DNA from: Actinophytocola sp963825445
GTDB lineage: Bacteria; Actinomycetota; Actinomycetes; Mycobacteriales; Pseudonocardiaceae
Length of the DNA: 64,000 bases
NCBI GenBank assembly: GCA_963825445.1
Contig: CAWGTM010000036.1
Coordinates: 186,001-250,000 of the forward strand
Reading direction: 5' to 3'
Positions 17,643 to 26,128 of the stretch are shown piece by piece. Made by a program: the position numbers and the translations under genes. The notes beneath the pieces are model-generated. The model was not told the origin of the DNA, did not search any database, and saw nothing but the letters and a program-made list of their open reading frames with translations. The stretch's first letter is position 1; each line of letters begins with the position of its first letter.

Positions 17643-20609
17643 CTAGTGGGTCGGGGCGCAGGCGCAGCGCAGCAGTTGGCGTTCTCGTCTGATCGCGCCC
17701 GCTTCTGGTTGGCGTAGTTGGACGAACGTGGTCTCCGCCGCGTGCCAGTGGTCGGCCGCGCGGTCGTGGTCGCCGGTGGTGTGGAGGGCTTGGGCGATGC
17801 CGCGGTTGGCCTGTGCCTGGTGGGCGCGGTCGCCGGTGCCCGACGCGAGGTCGAGGGCGGCGCGGTAGTTGCGCAGCGCGGTGGTCTGGTCGCCGCGGAC
17901 GTGGTGGGTGGCGCCGCGGTCGAGGTACAGCTCGGTGCGCAGGTAGGCGTCGTCCAGGCCGTTGGCCGCGATCCGGGCTTCCTCCTGGTGACGCTGGGCT
18001 TCGTCGAGGTCGCCGCGCAGTCGGTGGACGTTGCCGATGTTGTTGAGCGCGTAGGCCGCCACACTGCGGTCGCCGACCTCCAGCGCGAGACCGTGCGCCT
18101 CCTGGTGGTCCGCCAGCGCCTCGTCCACCGCGCCCAGTCGTTGTCGGACGCTGCCCAGGTTGTCCAGCCCGTGGGCGAGTCCCTGGCGGTCGTCGATCAG
18201 CCGGAGTATCCGCACAGCGGCCACGTGCTGGCGTTCGGCCAGCTCCAGGTTGCCGCGCTGTTCGTTGAGCAGGCCGAGCATGCTGAGCGCGTTGCCCTGC
18301 CCGCGCAGCTCGCCGACCTGCTCGTACTTGGTGAGCGCGGCCTCGAGGTGCGCGATGGCCTGCCCGTGGTCGCCCAGCGCGATCGTCGGTTTCGCGATGG
18401 CGCACAGCGTGTCGGCCTCGCCGCGCAGGTCACCGAGCCGGACCCAGCGCGGCAGGGCCTGCGCGGCCAGTTCCAACGCGTGGGCCAGCCGGCCGGAACG
18501 CCGGTGCGCGACGGCCAGTCGCAGCAGCACGTGGGCCTGGCCGACCTGGTTGTCCTCGTCGGCCATCACGGTCTGCTTGGCCAGTTCGAGCGCGTCGATC
18601 CATTCGTCGATGTGGTTGGTGGCGTTGAAGTACCGCCACAGCAGCACGGCCAGCTGCCAGGTGTGGACCGGCCGCCCGTGGGTGGCCGCGTATCGGATGG
18701 CCGCGACCAGGTTGGGTCGCTCGGCCGTCAGCCACTCGAACGCGGCCTTCTGGTCGCTGAACGCCGCCAGCACCGGGGAGCCCCGGTCGACGGTCGGCTG
18801 CGCGCGGTCGAACGGGAACGCCGTCTCGATGGCCGAGGCCGTGTTGACCAGGTAGAAGTCGAGCAGCCGGTCGAGCGCATGGTCGATCGCACCGCCCCGT
18901 TCGCCCGCCGGCACCGACTCGGCGAACTGCTTGAGCGGGTCGAGGATGTGGTACCGCTCGGGGACCGCCTCCTCGAGCAGGCTGACCTCGTGGAGGTCGT
19001 CGAGCAGCTGCCGCGCGCGGGGCACGTCGTCACCGGCGAACGCGGCGGCCGCCGGCACGCTCAGGTCGTGGCCCGGGTTCGCGCCGAACAGCCGGAACAT
19101 GGTCCGCTGCGGCTCGTCGAGCTGCTGGTAGGAGACCGTGCAAGCCACGACCCCGGGCTTGTCCAGACCGCTGGCCGAGTTCCACGGGCCCGCCTCGTCG
19201 AGCAGCCGGACCAGGTGGTCGATCGGCCACTGCCGGTGCCGCCGGAACTGCGAGGCGACCACCTTGATCTGCAGGGGCAGCCGCCCGCAGCGCGCCACCA
19301 CCTCCGCGACCTCGGCCGACCTGCCGCGCAGCCGGTCCGCGCCGACGAGACTCTGGAACAGCTGGGCGGCGTCGGTGGCCGGGAACGGCGCGACGTGGAC
19401 GTTGTCGCCCGTGTCGAGGTCGCCGATCTTGCGGCTGGTGACGATCGCCAGGCAGCCGGGTGCCTGCGGCAGCAGCGCCCGCACCTGCTCCTCGGAGGCG
19501 GCGTTGTCCAGTACCACCACGGTCTTCGTGCCGGCGAGGGTGGCCTGGTAGAGGGCGCTGCGGCCGGTGAGGGTCGGCGGGATCCGTTCGGCCGGCACTC
19601 CCAGGTCGCCGAGGAGTTTGGCCAGCGCCTCGGTGGGGGCGATGGGATGGAGGTTCGGGGTGAACCCGTCGAGCGCGGCGAACAGCCGGGCGTCGGGGAA
19701 CAGCCGGCCGAGCCGGTGGGCGGCCTCGACGGCGAGCGCGGTCTTGCCGACACCCGGCATCCCGCTCACCCACAGCACCCCCGGCTCGTCCCGCTCGGCC
19801 ACCTCGTCGGCCGCGGCCTCGATCACCGCCAGCTCCTCGGCGCGGCCGGTGAACCGTCCCGGCCGCGCCGGCAACGTGCTGCTCGGCGCGCCGTGCCGCA
19901 CCGCCCACGCCTCCCGCCGCAGCTCGACGGGGGTCTGCAGGCCCGCCTCGTCGAGCGCGTCGCGGGTGCGGTGATACACCCGCATGGCCTCGACCTGGTC
20001 GCCGTTGGCCAGCAGCGCCCGCATCAGCAGGAGTGCGTGGCGATGGTGGCCGGGATCGTCGTGGACCACCGGCCGCAGCCGGTCACGCACCCACCGGTGG
20101 TTGCCGGCCGCCAGCTCCAGCTCCGCCAGGTCACCGAGCGCGTCGATCAACGCGTGGTCGTGGGAGATGACCTCGCTACCGCCGATGCGGTCCACGTCGA
20201 GATCCTCGAGGAACTCACCGCGCCACAGGTCCACGGCCTCGCGGAGGAGTTCGGTGGCCCGCTGCCGGTCGCCCGTGTTCCGGGCCTGTTCACACAGCGT
20301 GGTGAAGCGAATGGTGTCCAGTTGGTGCTCGTCGGCGCGCAGGACGTAGCCGGTGGTGGTCTTCTCGATGATCGAGTCGGTGACCCCCACCGTGGTGAAC
20401 GCCTTGCGGAGCTTGGCCACGTACCCGGGAATCAGGTTCGACTTCGGCCGGGTCGCACCCCAGATGATCTCGATCAGCCGATCGGTCTGTACGGGGCGGT
20501 TGAGGTGCAGTAACAGCACGACCAGGACATATCGCTGTTGGAGGTCACCGAGGTCGACCTGCTGCCCGTCGTGCCACGCCTCGAAGGGGCCCAACATCCG
20601 AAATTCCAT
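17643..20609 (-). CDS. AfsR/SARP-type regulator: BTAD + NB-ARC + TPR
   Basis: This 988-residue STAND-class transcription regulator starts MEFRMLGPFEAW. A winged-helix DNA-binding domain covers about residues 1-95 and a BTAD domain about 96-240. An NB-ARC ATPase follows from about 255 to 520, with P-loop GMPGVGKTALAVEAAHRLG, Walker B TVVVLDNAA and the sensor-like segment LAIVTSRK. A helical linker and TPR repeats run from about 640 to 988 (ALSMLGLLNEQRGNLELAERQ, ALNNIGNVHRLRGDLDEAQRH). Relatives activate secondary-metabolite or developmental genes when a signal triggers NTP-driven assembly. It is divergent from the vWA gene 173 bp away, a likely target, and the short peptide gene lies beyond its 3' end. 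Confidence 0.93.
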   Translation of the reverse strand: MEFRMLGPFEAWHDGQQVDLGDLQQRYVLVVLLLHLNRPVQTDRLIEIIWGATRPKSNLIPGYVAKLRKAFTTVGVTDSIIEKTTTGYVLRADEHQLDTIRFTTLCEQARNTGDRQRATELLREAVDLWRGEFLEDLDVDRIGGSEVISHDHALIDALGDLAELELAAGNHRWVRDRLRPVVHDDPGHHRHALLLMRALLANGDQVEAMRVYHRTRDALDEAGLQTPVELRREAWAVRHGAPSSTLPARPGRFTGRAEELAVIEAAADEVAERDEPGVLWVSGMPGVGKTALAVEAAHRLGRLFPDARLFAALDGFTPNLHPIAPTEALAKLLGDLGVPAERIPPTLTGRSALYQATLAGTKTVVVLDNAASEEQVRALLPQAPGCLAIVTSRKIGDLDTGDNVHVAPFPATDAAQLFQSLVGADRLRGRSAEVAEVVARCGRLPLQIKVVASQFRRHRQWPIDHLVRLLDEAGPWNSASGLDKPGVVACTVSYQQLDEPQRTMFRLFGANPGHDLSVPAAAAFAGDDVPRARQLLDDLHEVSLLEEAVPERYHILDPLKQFAESVPAGERGGAIDHALDRLLDFYLVNTASAIETAFPFDRAQPTVDRGSPVLAAFSDQKAAFEWLTAERPNLVAAIRYAATHGRPVHTWQLAVLLWRYFNATNHIDEWIDALELAKQTVMADEDNQVGQAHVLLRLAVAHRRSGRLAHALELAAQALPRWVRLGDLRGEADTLCAIAKPTIALGDHGQAIAHLEAALTKYEQVGELRGQGNALSMLGLLNEQRGNLELAERQHVAAVRILRLIDDRQGLAHGLDNLGSVRQRLGAVDEALADHQEAHGLALEVGDRSVAAYALNNIGNVHRLRGDLDEAQRHQEEARIAANGLDDAYLRTELYLDRGATHHVRGDQTTALRNYRAALDLASGTGDRAHQAQANRGIAQALHTTGDHDRAADHWHAAETTFVQLRQPEAGAIRRERQLLRCACAPTH

Positions 20610-20782
20610 GCCGTCTCCCGCGCACCCTGCCGTTTTCGATGGGTTTCTTTACTCAGTGAGGAGCATCGCTCGACCGGCCCCGAGAGTGTCATCTCTTTGT
20701 GGTCCATCTTCGATCAACGGTCGGCCGCGAAACTCGAAAGCCTGGTGACCAGATCTGACCCTGTGAAGCGCGAGGAGAACCG

Positions 20783-21388
20783 ATGTTTTCAGACCACGTG
20801 TTGCCGCTGTACCTGGTCTGCGACGAGTCGCTGTCGATGATGGATCATGTCGACGCGCTGAACGACGGACTGCGTGAGCTGTATCGCGCCGTCGGCGCCG
20901 ACCCGGCTTTCGCGGAACGCGTCCAACTCTGCCTCATCGGATTCTCCGAGAGACCCGAGCTGCGCCAGCCGCTGTGCCGATCCACGGAAGTTCCGGAACT
21001 CACCGACGTCTCCGTGCGCGTCGAGCAGGCGGCGTCGAACTTCGGCGCGGTCTTCCAGTTCCTGCGCGAGACGATCACGCGGGACGTGCGGCTGCTGGGT
21101 TCGCGGAACCACCGGATCCACCGTCCGGCCGTGTTCTTCCTGTCCGACGGGCAACCCACCGATCCGGTGACCTGGCCGGCGGCCTTCGCCGCACTCACCG
21201 ACCCGACGTGGGCGGCGAGCCCGAACGTCGTCGCGTTCGGGGTCGGTGACGCCGATCCGGCGATCATCGCGCGGATCGGCACGTGTCGCGCGTTCGTCGG
21301 TCGGGACGGGGTGAGTCCCGGCACCGCGTTGCGCGCGCTGTCGCGGGTGCTGGTCGAATCCGTTGTTCCGGTCGCCGAAGCCGGGTGA
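20783..21388 (+). CDS. von Willebrand factor A domain protein, TerY-like
   Basis: This 201-residue protein is almost entirely one vWA domain. The metal-site motif is DESLSMM (about residues 13-19), with the conserved Thr in NFGAVFQFLRETIT and Asp in FFLSDGQPTDP. It lacks a signal peptide, so it is cytoplasmic like TerY-type vWA proteins, which act as metal-dependent scaffolds in stress and conflict systems. An AGGAGAAC ribosome site precedes the ATG. It is divergent from the AfsR-type gene and convergent with the small membrane protein gene. Partners are not known. Confidence 0.88.
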   Translation: MFSDHVLPLYLVCDESLSMMDHVDALNDGLRELYRAVGADPAFAERVQLCLIGFSERPELRQPLCRSTEVPELTDVSVRVEQAASNFGAVFQFLRETITRDVRLLGSRNHRIHRPAVFFLSDGQPTDPVTWPAAFAALTDPTWAASPNVVAFGVGDADPAIIARIGTCRAFVGRDGVSPGTALRALSRVLVESVVPVAEAG

Positions 21389-21453
21389 CCGGCACATCCA
21401 TGTCCTGTCCATTTTTCGTCCATTCCCGCGGTGCACGCTGTCGACCCAGCGCG

Positions 21454-21675
21454 TCAACCCGTTACGGAACCGGAGGTGGACCGGTGGAAATTCACTGACT
21501 CGGCAGCGGTCTCGGTGGCGGGCGCCGTAGTGGTCGTCGTGACCGTCGCCGGGACCGGATCGGAAATGTCGGGGTTGGCCGCTCGCAATCCGAGCGCGAA
21601 CCCCATGACGAGGCCCACGAGGAAAATTCCGATGAGGACACGCACAGCCAGCGAAAACGCACACTTCAATGTCAT
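21454..21675 (-). CDS. Small single-pass membrane protein with Thr-rich tail
   Basis: This 73-residue protein has one transmembrane helix at about residues 9-31 (VRVLIGIFLVGLVMGFALG) and a Thr/Ala-rich tail (VPATVTTTTTAPATETA). The ATG at 21675 has a good ribosome site (GGAGAAG), which favours it over longer readings of this frame. No family is recognised. It is convergent with the vWA gene (65 bp) and divergent from the unrecognised 312-residue gene (117 bp). Confidence 0.6.
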   Translation of the reverse strand: MTLKCAFSLAVRVLIGIFLVGLVMGFALGLRAANPDISDPVPATVTTTTTAPATETAAESVNFHRSTSGSVTG

Positions 21676-21792
21676 GACTTCTCCGGGTTCTCGGGGAGTG
21701 TTAACCGAATTCTCGCGCGGTGTGCCAGCGTTGCCGATGGGTTTCCCGGGCCCGGTCGGAGCTGGCAACAGGAAACGGTCGGAAGGTCGACG

Positions 21793-22731
21793 ATGGCGGC
21801 GGAACTGGTCAACGAGCTGAAGGTCCTGCGCAAGGGGCGCGCGCTGTACGCGAGTCGGATCGCCGACCGCGTCGGTCCCGCCATCCGTGGCGTGAGCGGC
21901 GTGGCCGCCGACGACGCGCCCGGGGTGATCCGCCGGAAGGTGGCCGACTGGCTCGACCACCTGGCCGACGCGCTGCCCGGCGACCTGCGCATCGCGCTGC
22001 GGGCCGCGTTCGCCCTCTGCCCGGAGGTGCGCCTGCCGCTCTACCAGGACCGTGTCGAGTGGACGGCCACCCATCTGGACCGCGACCCGAGAACCGTGCG
22101 TCGCCGGATCGACGAGGCCATCGACCACGTCGCGCAGCTCGCCACGGCCGGCTCGCTGCCGGCGCGGGTCACCACGGCGGAGACCGGGTGGCACACGGCC
22201 GAACTGCGGATGATGCTCGTGCTGGACCGGGAACGTCCGGAGGCGGTCGAGCAGCGCCGAATCGTCTCCGACCAGGACGACCTCACGGAGCTGGACCTGG
22301 CCGTCACGCTGGCCGTGGTGTCCAACGACCCGGCCATCGACGTCGACGTGTTCTACGGCGGCACCCTGGCCGACCGCGGCATGGAGTCGAGCGAACGCCG
22401 CGCCTTCGCGTTGGAACTGCCGAGAGCACTGGCCCGCGGCGAGTCCCACGACTACGCCGTGCACTACCGGGTCGGCGGCGAGGAGGCGATGCGGCCGCAC
22501 GTCGTGTGCGTCCCGAAACGGCCGTGCACCCTGTTCGACCTGCGGGTCCGGTTCGACCGGACGCGACTGCCGTCACGGGTGTGGCTGTTGCGCGGGGTGT
22601 TCCAGCGCGACATCTCCGATCCCGTGCGGCGCGGTGACATGCCGGAGGTGGACGAGGCGGGGGAGATCCACCTGGCGTTCCACGACCTCACGCCCGGTCT
22701 CGCCTACGGGGTGCGGTGGGACCCGGCGTGA
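21793..22731 (+). CDS. Unrecognised 312-residue protein with HTH-like segment
   Basis: I do not recognise the family. The N-terminal 120 residues are helical and end with a helix-turn-helix-like segment (WTATHLDRDPRTVRRRIDEAI, here split as WTATHLDRDP then RTVRRRIDEAI, about residues 92-112). The C-terminal half is beta-rich with DDLTELDLAVTLAVVSNDP, RVGGEEAMRPHVVCVPKRPC and WLLRGVFQRDIS, and there is no signal or membrane helix. A GGAAGG ribosome site precedes the ATG. It lies between the vWA/AfsR genes and a BTAD regulator, so a regulatory part in this island is possible but unproven. Confidence 0.75.
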   Translation: MAAELVNELKVLRKGRALYASRIADRVGPAIRGVSGVAADDAPGVIRRKVADWLDHLADALPGDLRIALRAAFALCPEVRLPLYQDRVEWTATHLDRDPRTVRRRIDEAIDHVAQLATAGSLPARVTTAETGWHTAELRMMLVLDRERPEAVEQRRIVSDQDDLTELDLAVTLAVVSNDPAIDVDVFYGGTLADRGMESSERRAFALELPRALARGESHDYAVHYRVGGEEAMRPHVVCVPKRPCTLFDLRVRFDRTRLPSRVWLLRGVFQRDISDPVRRGDMPEVDEAGEIHLAFHDLTPGLAYGVRWDPA

Positions 22732-22767
22732 AAGTGGCTTGAAAGTGGGTCGGCCAGGCTCGCCGGC

Positions 22768-23523
22768 GTGGAGTTCCAGGTTCTGGGGTCATTGGTCTTC
22801 TGTGGACCGGCGGGTGCCGTCGAGCCGGCCGGGCGGCCGCAGCGGGTGCTGCTCGCTCGGGCCAATGCGCCGGTGAGGGTGGACGTGCTCACCGACGCCA
22901 TGTGGTCGGGTCGCTCCGACGGTCGAGCACGGCTTCAGTTGCATGTGCACAAGCTGCGGCGGCTGCTCGACGATCCCGCTCGGTTGTCGTACGGGCCCAC
23001 CGGCTATCGGCTTTCCGTGCGTCCGTCCGAGTTGGACGCCGCGCGGTTCGTCGATCTGGTCGCTCGTGGGGTGGCGTCCGGTCCTTCGCGGCGGGTGCGC
23101 TTCCTGCGCCAGGCGCTCGATCTGTGGCGTGGTCGGCCGTTCGACGGGCTGGACGTGCCGTTGTTGTGCGACGAGGCTCGGCGGTTGTCCGACCGGCGGA
23201 TGTCTGTTGTGGAGCTGTTGTACGAGGCCGAGGTGGCGGTCGGGAATCCGGGTGTGGTGGCGGAGTCGGCGGGGCTGGTGCGTGCGCATCCGTTGCGGGA
23301 GAAGCTCGCCGCTCTGCTGATGACCGCGCTGTATCGGGATGGTCGGCAGGCGGAGGCGCTGGAGGTTTACCGTCGGACGCGGGCCATCCTGGTGGCGGAG
23401 CTGGGGCTTGAGCCGGGGCCGCAGTTGCGTGCGGTGGAGGGGCGGATCCTCGACGGCGCGCCATGGGCCGCCGAGGTGGAGCAGGCTATTCCGGGGTTCG
23501 TCTCCGGGATCATCCTGAGGTGA
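22768..23523 (+). CDS. Short SARP-like BTAD transcriptional regulator
   Basis: This 251-residue protein starts (GTG) MEFQVLGSLVF. It has a winged-helix DNA-binding part (RLQLHVHKLRRLLDDP, about residues 50-70) and a BTAD domain (about 88-235; AARFVDLVARG, RRVRFLRQALDLWRGRPF, LYRDGRQAEALEVYRRTRAILVAELGLEPG). It lacks the NB-ARC and TPR parts of the larger AfsR-type gene nearby, like classical SARP activators. The first winged-helix strands are short, so DNA-binding may be weak. Codons are richer in G/T third positions than neighbouring genes. The gene lies 36 bp after the unrecognised 312-residue gene. Confidence 0.85.
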   Translation: MEFQVLGSLVFCGPAGAVEPAGRPQRVLLARANAPVRVDVLTDAMWSGRSDGRARLQLHVHKLRRLLDDPARLSYGPTGYRLSVRPSELDAARFVDLVARGVASGPSRRVRFLRQALDLWRGRPFDGLDVPLLCDEARRLSDRRMSVVELLYEAEVAVGNPGVVAESAGLVRAHPLREKLAALLMTALYRDGRQAEALEVYRRTRAILVAELGLEPGPQLRAVEGRILDGAPWAAEVEQAIPGFVSGIILR

Positions 23524-23540
23524 CGAGGGCGCGACGTTCC

Positions 23541-23546
23541 TAGGTT
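23541..23546 (+). promoter_or_regulatory. -10 box (TAGGTT) of the secreted lipase gene
   Basis: TAGGTT ends 7 bases before the ATG at 23554, leaderless spacing. Confidence 0.5.
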
Positions 23547-23553
23547 CAGGCGT

Positions 23554-24684
23554 ATGAAACGACCTTTCGCTGTTCTGCTCGGCGGTGCGCTGCTGGCCGT
23601 CCTGTCGGCCGCACCCGCGTCCGCCGCCGTCCGGCTCCGGCTGCCCGAGCCCACCGGCCCCTATTCCGTCGGCGTGACCGACCTGCATCTCGTCGACGAG
23701 TCCCGCCAGGACCCGTGGGTGCCCGGTGTACGGGAACTCATGGTGACCATCCGGTATCCCGCGTCGCGTGTCGGGCCTCGGGCGCCGTTCCTGGCGCCGG
23801 GGGCCGCGGCGGCCGTGGCCGAGGACGACGCGAAGATCCTCGGGATGACGCCCGACTACACGTTCCCCACGCACTCCCGGGTGGGTGCGCCCGCGGTCGG
23901 TGGGCGCCGGCCGGTGATCCTGTACTCGCCGGGAGCCGAACGGTCGCGCGCGGCCGGCACCGTGGTGCAGGAGCAGCTCGCCAGTCTGGGGTACGTGGTG
24001 GTGGCCGTGGACCACACGCACGAGGCGGTGGCCGTCGAGTTCCCCGGGGGACGTGTCGAACACGGTGCCCTGCCGGGCCAGACCGTCGAGGTCGCCAAGC
24101 AGATGATCGCGACGCGGGTGCGTGACACCCGGTTCGTGCTCGACCAGCTGGAAGTTCTCGCGCGGGAGCGTCGGTTGCCGGTCGGGCTCGACCTGTCCAG
24201 GGTGGGGATGTTCGGGCATTCGGCGGGCGGGTTCACGGCGGGGGAGACGATGGTGACCGACCGGCGGATCGACGCTGGTGCCGATCTCGACGGAAGCATG
24301 GCCTACTCGCAGGCGAACCGTGACTTCGGGCGGGTGGCGACGGAGGGGCTCGATCGACCGTTCCTGTTGATGAGTGCTGGTACCCACAGTGCGGCTTCCG
24401 ATGCGTCGTGGTCGGAGTTTCTGGTCAACCAGCGGGGGTGGCATCTGCAGTTGCACCTGCCCGCTGGGCGGCATTTCTCGTACACCGACTATCAGGCGAT
24501 GGTGCCGCGGCTGGGGTTGGGTGCGGAGGTGACGGTGCCGGTGGTCGGGACGGTCGATCCGGTGCGGAGTGTCGCGGCGCAGCGGGCCTATGTCGTCGCG
24601 TTCTTCGACGAGCACCTGCGGGGGCGAGAGCAGTCTCTGTTGGACGGTCCGTCGCCGAGGCACCCGGATGCGGAGTTCCTCTGA
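23554..24684 (+). CDS. Secreted alpha/beta hydrolase, PAF-acetylhydrolase/lipase-like
   Basis: This 376-residue enzyme has a signal peptide (about residues 1-24, cleaved near ASAAV). The nucleophile elbow is MFGHSAGGFTAGE (Ser about residue 222), the oxyanion-side strand is RRPVILYSPGAE, and a late His is likely in GRHFSYTDYQ. This order matches the platelet-activating-factor acetylhydrolase-like esterases of actinobacteria. The ATG has a -10 box 7 bases upstream. The substrate is probably a short-chain or phospholipid ester, inferred from the family. Confidence 0.85.
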   Translation: MKRPFAVLLGGALLAVLSAAPASAAVRLRLPEPTGPYSVGVTDLHLVDESRQDPWVPGVRELMVTIRYPASRVGPRAPFLAPGAAAAVAEDDAKILGMTPDYTFPTHSRVGAPAVGGRRPVILYSPGAERSRAAGTVVQEQLASLGYVVVAVDHTHEAVAVEFPGGRVEHGALPGQTVEVAKQMIATRVRDTRFVLDQLEVLARERRLPVGLDLSRVGMFGHSAGGFTAGETMVTDRRIDAGADLDGSMAYSQANRDFGRVATEGLDRPFLLMSAGTHSAASDASWSEFLVNQRGWHLQLHLPAGRHFSYTDYQAMVPRLGLGAEVTVPVVGTVDPVRSVAAQRAYVVAFFDEHLRGREQSLLDGPSPRHPDAEFL

Positions 24685-24713
24685 GTCGTACCGTCCGACA
24701 GCCCCGGCCCTGC

Positions 24714-25268
24714 TCAACCGGCGAACGAGACCTCCGCCGTGCTGACCGTCCCCGCCGTTCGGCCCGGCGCCGTGTGGAACTGCCAGTACAGGTTCGTGTG
24801 CGCGATCACCAGGTCGGGCGACGGAGCGCCGTACTCCGACAGGTCCTCTGTGGTGTGCGCGTCGGAGACCAGCTTCGCGTCGTAGCCGCGGACCAGCGCG
24901 CCGTGCAGGGTGGCTCGGATGCAGGCATCCGTCTGGGCGCCCGTCACCAACAGGCTGCCGATGCCCAGGTCGGCCAGCACCTTCTCCAGGTCGGTGTCCT
25001 CGAAGGAGTCGCCGTACCGCTTCTGCACCGTTGGCTCCGTGTCGGCTGCCACCAGCTCCGGCACGTACTGCCACTGTTCGCTGCCGGTTGGTAGCTCGTC
25101 GCTGTTGTGCTGGATCCACACCACGGCAGCGCCGGCGGCGCGGGCGTTGTCGACCAGGGTGGCGATGTTGGCCACCACGACGTCTCGGTTGTGCCCCTGT
25201 GCCACCACGCCGTTCTGGACGTCGATTACCAGGAGCGCGGTGTTCGGGCGGTCGGTCAGCGTTGTCAT
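24714..25268 (-). CDS. Isochorismatase-family cysteine hydrolase
   Basis: This 184-residue protein has the family triad: Asp in LLVIDVQNGV (about residue 15), Lys in VQKRYGDSF, and Cys in GAQTDACIRATLHGAL (about residue 112). The cis-peptide region is LLVTGAQTDAC. ATG 25268 is used because it begins just before the first strand and lies 7 bases after a TAGGGT -10 box; the earlier GTG-type extension is unconserved. Such enzymes hydrolyse amides or ureido compounds; the substrate cannot be told from the sequence. It is divergent from nei, with a 53-bp shared promoter region. Confidence 0.9.
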   Translation of the reverse strand: MTTLTDRPNTALLVIDVQNGVVAQGHNRDVVVANIATLVDNARAAGAAVVWIQHNSDELPTGSEQWQYVPELVAADTEPTVQKRYGDSFEDTDLEKVLADLGIGSLLVTGAQTDACIRATLHGALVRGYDAKLVSDAHTTEDLSEYGAPSPDLVIAHTNLYWQFHTAPGRTAGTVSTAEVSFAG

Positions 25269-25275
25269 GCGTCGC

Positions 25276-25281
25276 ACCCTA
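25276..25281 (-). promoter_or_regulatory. -10 box (TAGGGT) of the isochorismatase-like gene
   Basis: TAGGGT on the minus strand ends 7 bases before the ATG at 25268. Confidence 0.5.
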
Positions 25282-25309
25282 GGCGCGAGCACCGACAATT
25301 TTCGGCACG

Positions 25310-25315
25310 TAGTCT
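25310..25315 (+). promoter_or_regulatory. -10 box (TAGTCT) of nei
   Basis: TAGTCT ends 6 bases before the GTG at 25322, leaderless spacing, in the 53-bp gap shared with the divergent hydrolase gene. Confidence 0.5.
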
Positions 25316-25321
25316 CGAACC

Positions 25322-26101
25322 GTGCCCGAGGGTGACACCGTGTATCGAACCGCGCACCGGCTGACCAAGGCCTTGGCCGGCAAGACGGTGCTGCGCGCGG
25401 ACCTGCGCCATCCCCGCCTGGCCACCGTCGACCTGGCCGGGCGGGTGTTCGACGGCGCTCGGTCGGTCGGCAAGCACCTGTTCCTGCGCTTCGGCGACGT
25501 GAGCCTCCACTGTCACCTCGGCATGGACGGCTCCTGGCGACTCTACGACCGGGGCCGCCGCGCGCCGGTCAGCCACCGCACCCGCGCGATCCTCACCACC
25601 GACGCGCACACCGCGCTCGGGCAGAGTCTCCTCGAGATGCGCATCGTGCGGACGGCCGACGAGGGCAAGCTGGTCGCGCACCTCGGGCCCGACCTGCTGG
25701 ATCCCGAGTGGACGGACGACCACGCCGCCGAGGCACTCCGCCGGTTCACGGCCGACCCGGCCCGCGAGGTCGGCCTCGCCCTGCTCGACCAGCGGGTGAT
25801 GGCCGGGGTTGGCAACGTCTACAAGGCCGAGATCTGCTTCCTGCTGGGCGCGTCGCCGTGGCGGGCGGTGTCCGAGGTGGATGCTGAGCAGGCGGTCGCG
25901 CTCAGCCGGAAGTTGTTACTGCACAACGCCTTGCGGCCCAATCGCAACACGACCGGTGACCCTCGGCGCGGTCGCGAGCTGTGGGTCTACGGGCGTGAAC
26001 GCACCGGCTGCCTGCGCTGCGGGGGGCGAGTGGTGAAGGCCAGCCAGGGTGACGCGCCACAGGCACGCGTCGCCCCGTACTGCCCGCACTGTCAGCCGTA
26101 G
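25322..26101 (+). CDS. nei: Endonuclease VIII-like DNA glycosylase/AP lyase
   Basis: This 259-residue Fpg/Nei enzyme excises oxidised pyrimidines and cuts at abasic sites. After start-Met removal the catalytic Pro2-Glu3 is exposed (MPEGDTVYRTAHRL, GTG start). The conserved Lys lies in ARSVGKHLF, the H2TH region includes VMAGVGNVYKAEICFL, and a C-terminal zinc finger has two Cys pairs (CLRCGG, CPHCQP). Full length and all key residues are present. This matches the Nei rather than MutM start, which uses PELPE. It stands alone, transcribed from its own leaderless-type promoter. Confidence 0.93.
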   Translation: MPEGDTVYRTAHRLTKALAGKTVLRADLRHPRLATVDLAGRVFDGARSVGKHLFLRFGDVSLHCHLGMDGSWRLYDRGRRAPVSHRTRAILTTDAHTALGQSLLEMRIVRTADEGKLVAHLGPDLLDPEWTDDHAAEALRRFTADPAREVGLALLDQRVMAGVGNVYKAEICFLLGASPWRAVSEVDAEQAVALSRKLLLHNALRPNRNTTGDPRRGRELWVYGRERTGCLRCGGRVVKASQGDAPQARVAPYCPHCQP

Positions 26102-26128
26102 CGGTAGGCCACGCGGCTACCAGGAGGA

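Noticed and set aside
17643..23523. A biosynthetic gene cluster for a polyketide, nonribosomal peptide or RiPP, suggested by the SARP-type regulators
   Set aside because: No synthase, modifying enzyme, radical-SAM or lanthipeptide gene is present in the window.
25260..25322. Similarity between the promoter region at 25271-25300 and that at 52246-52275 (CCCTAGGCG and nearby CACCGACA)
   Set aside because: It is explained by both being TAGGGT leaderless-type promoters with short chance matches; the rest diverges.
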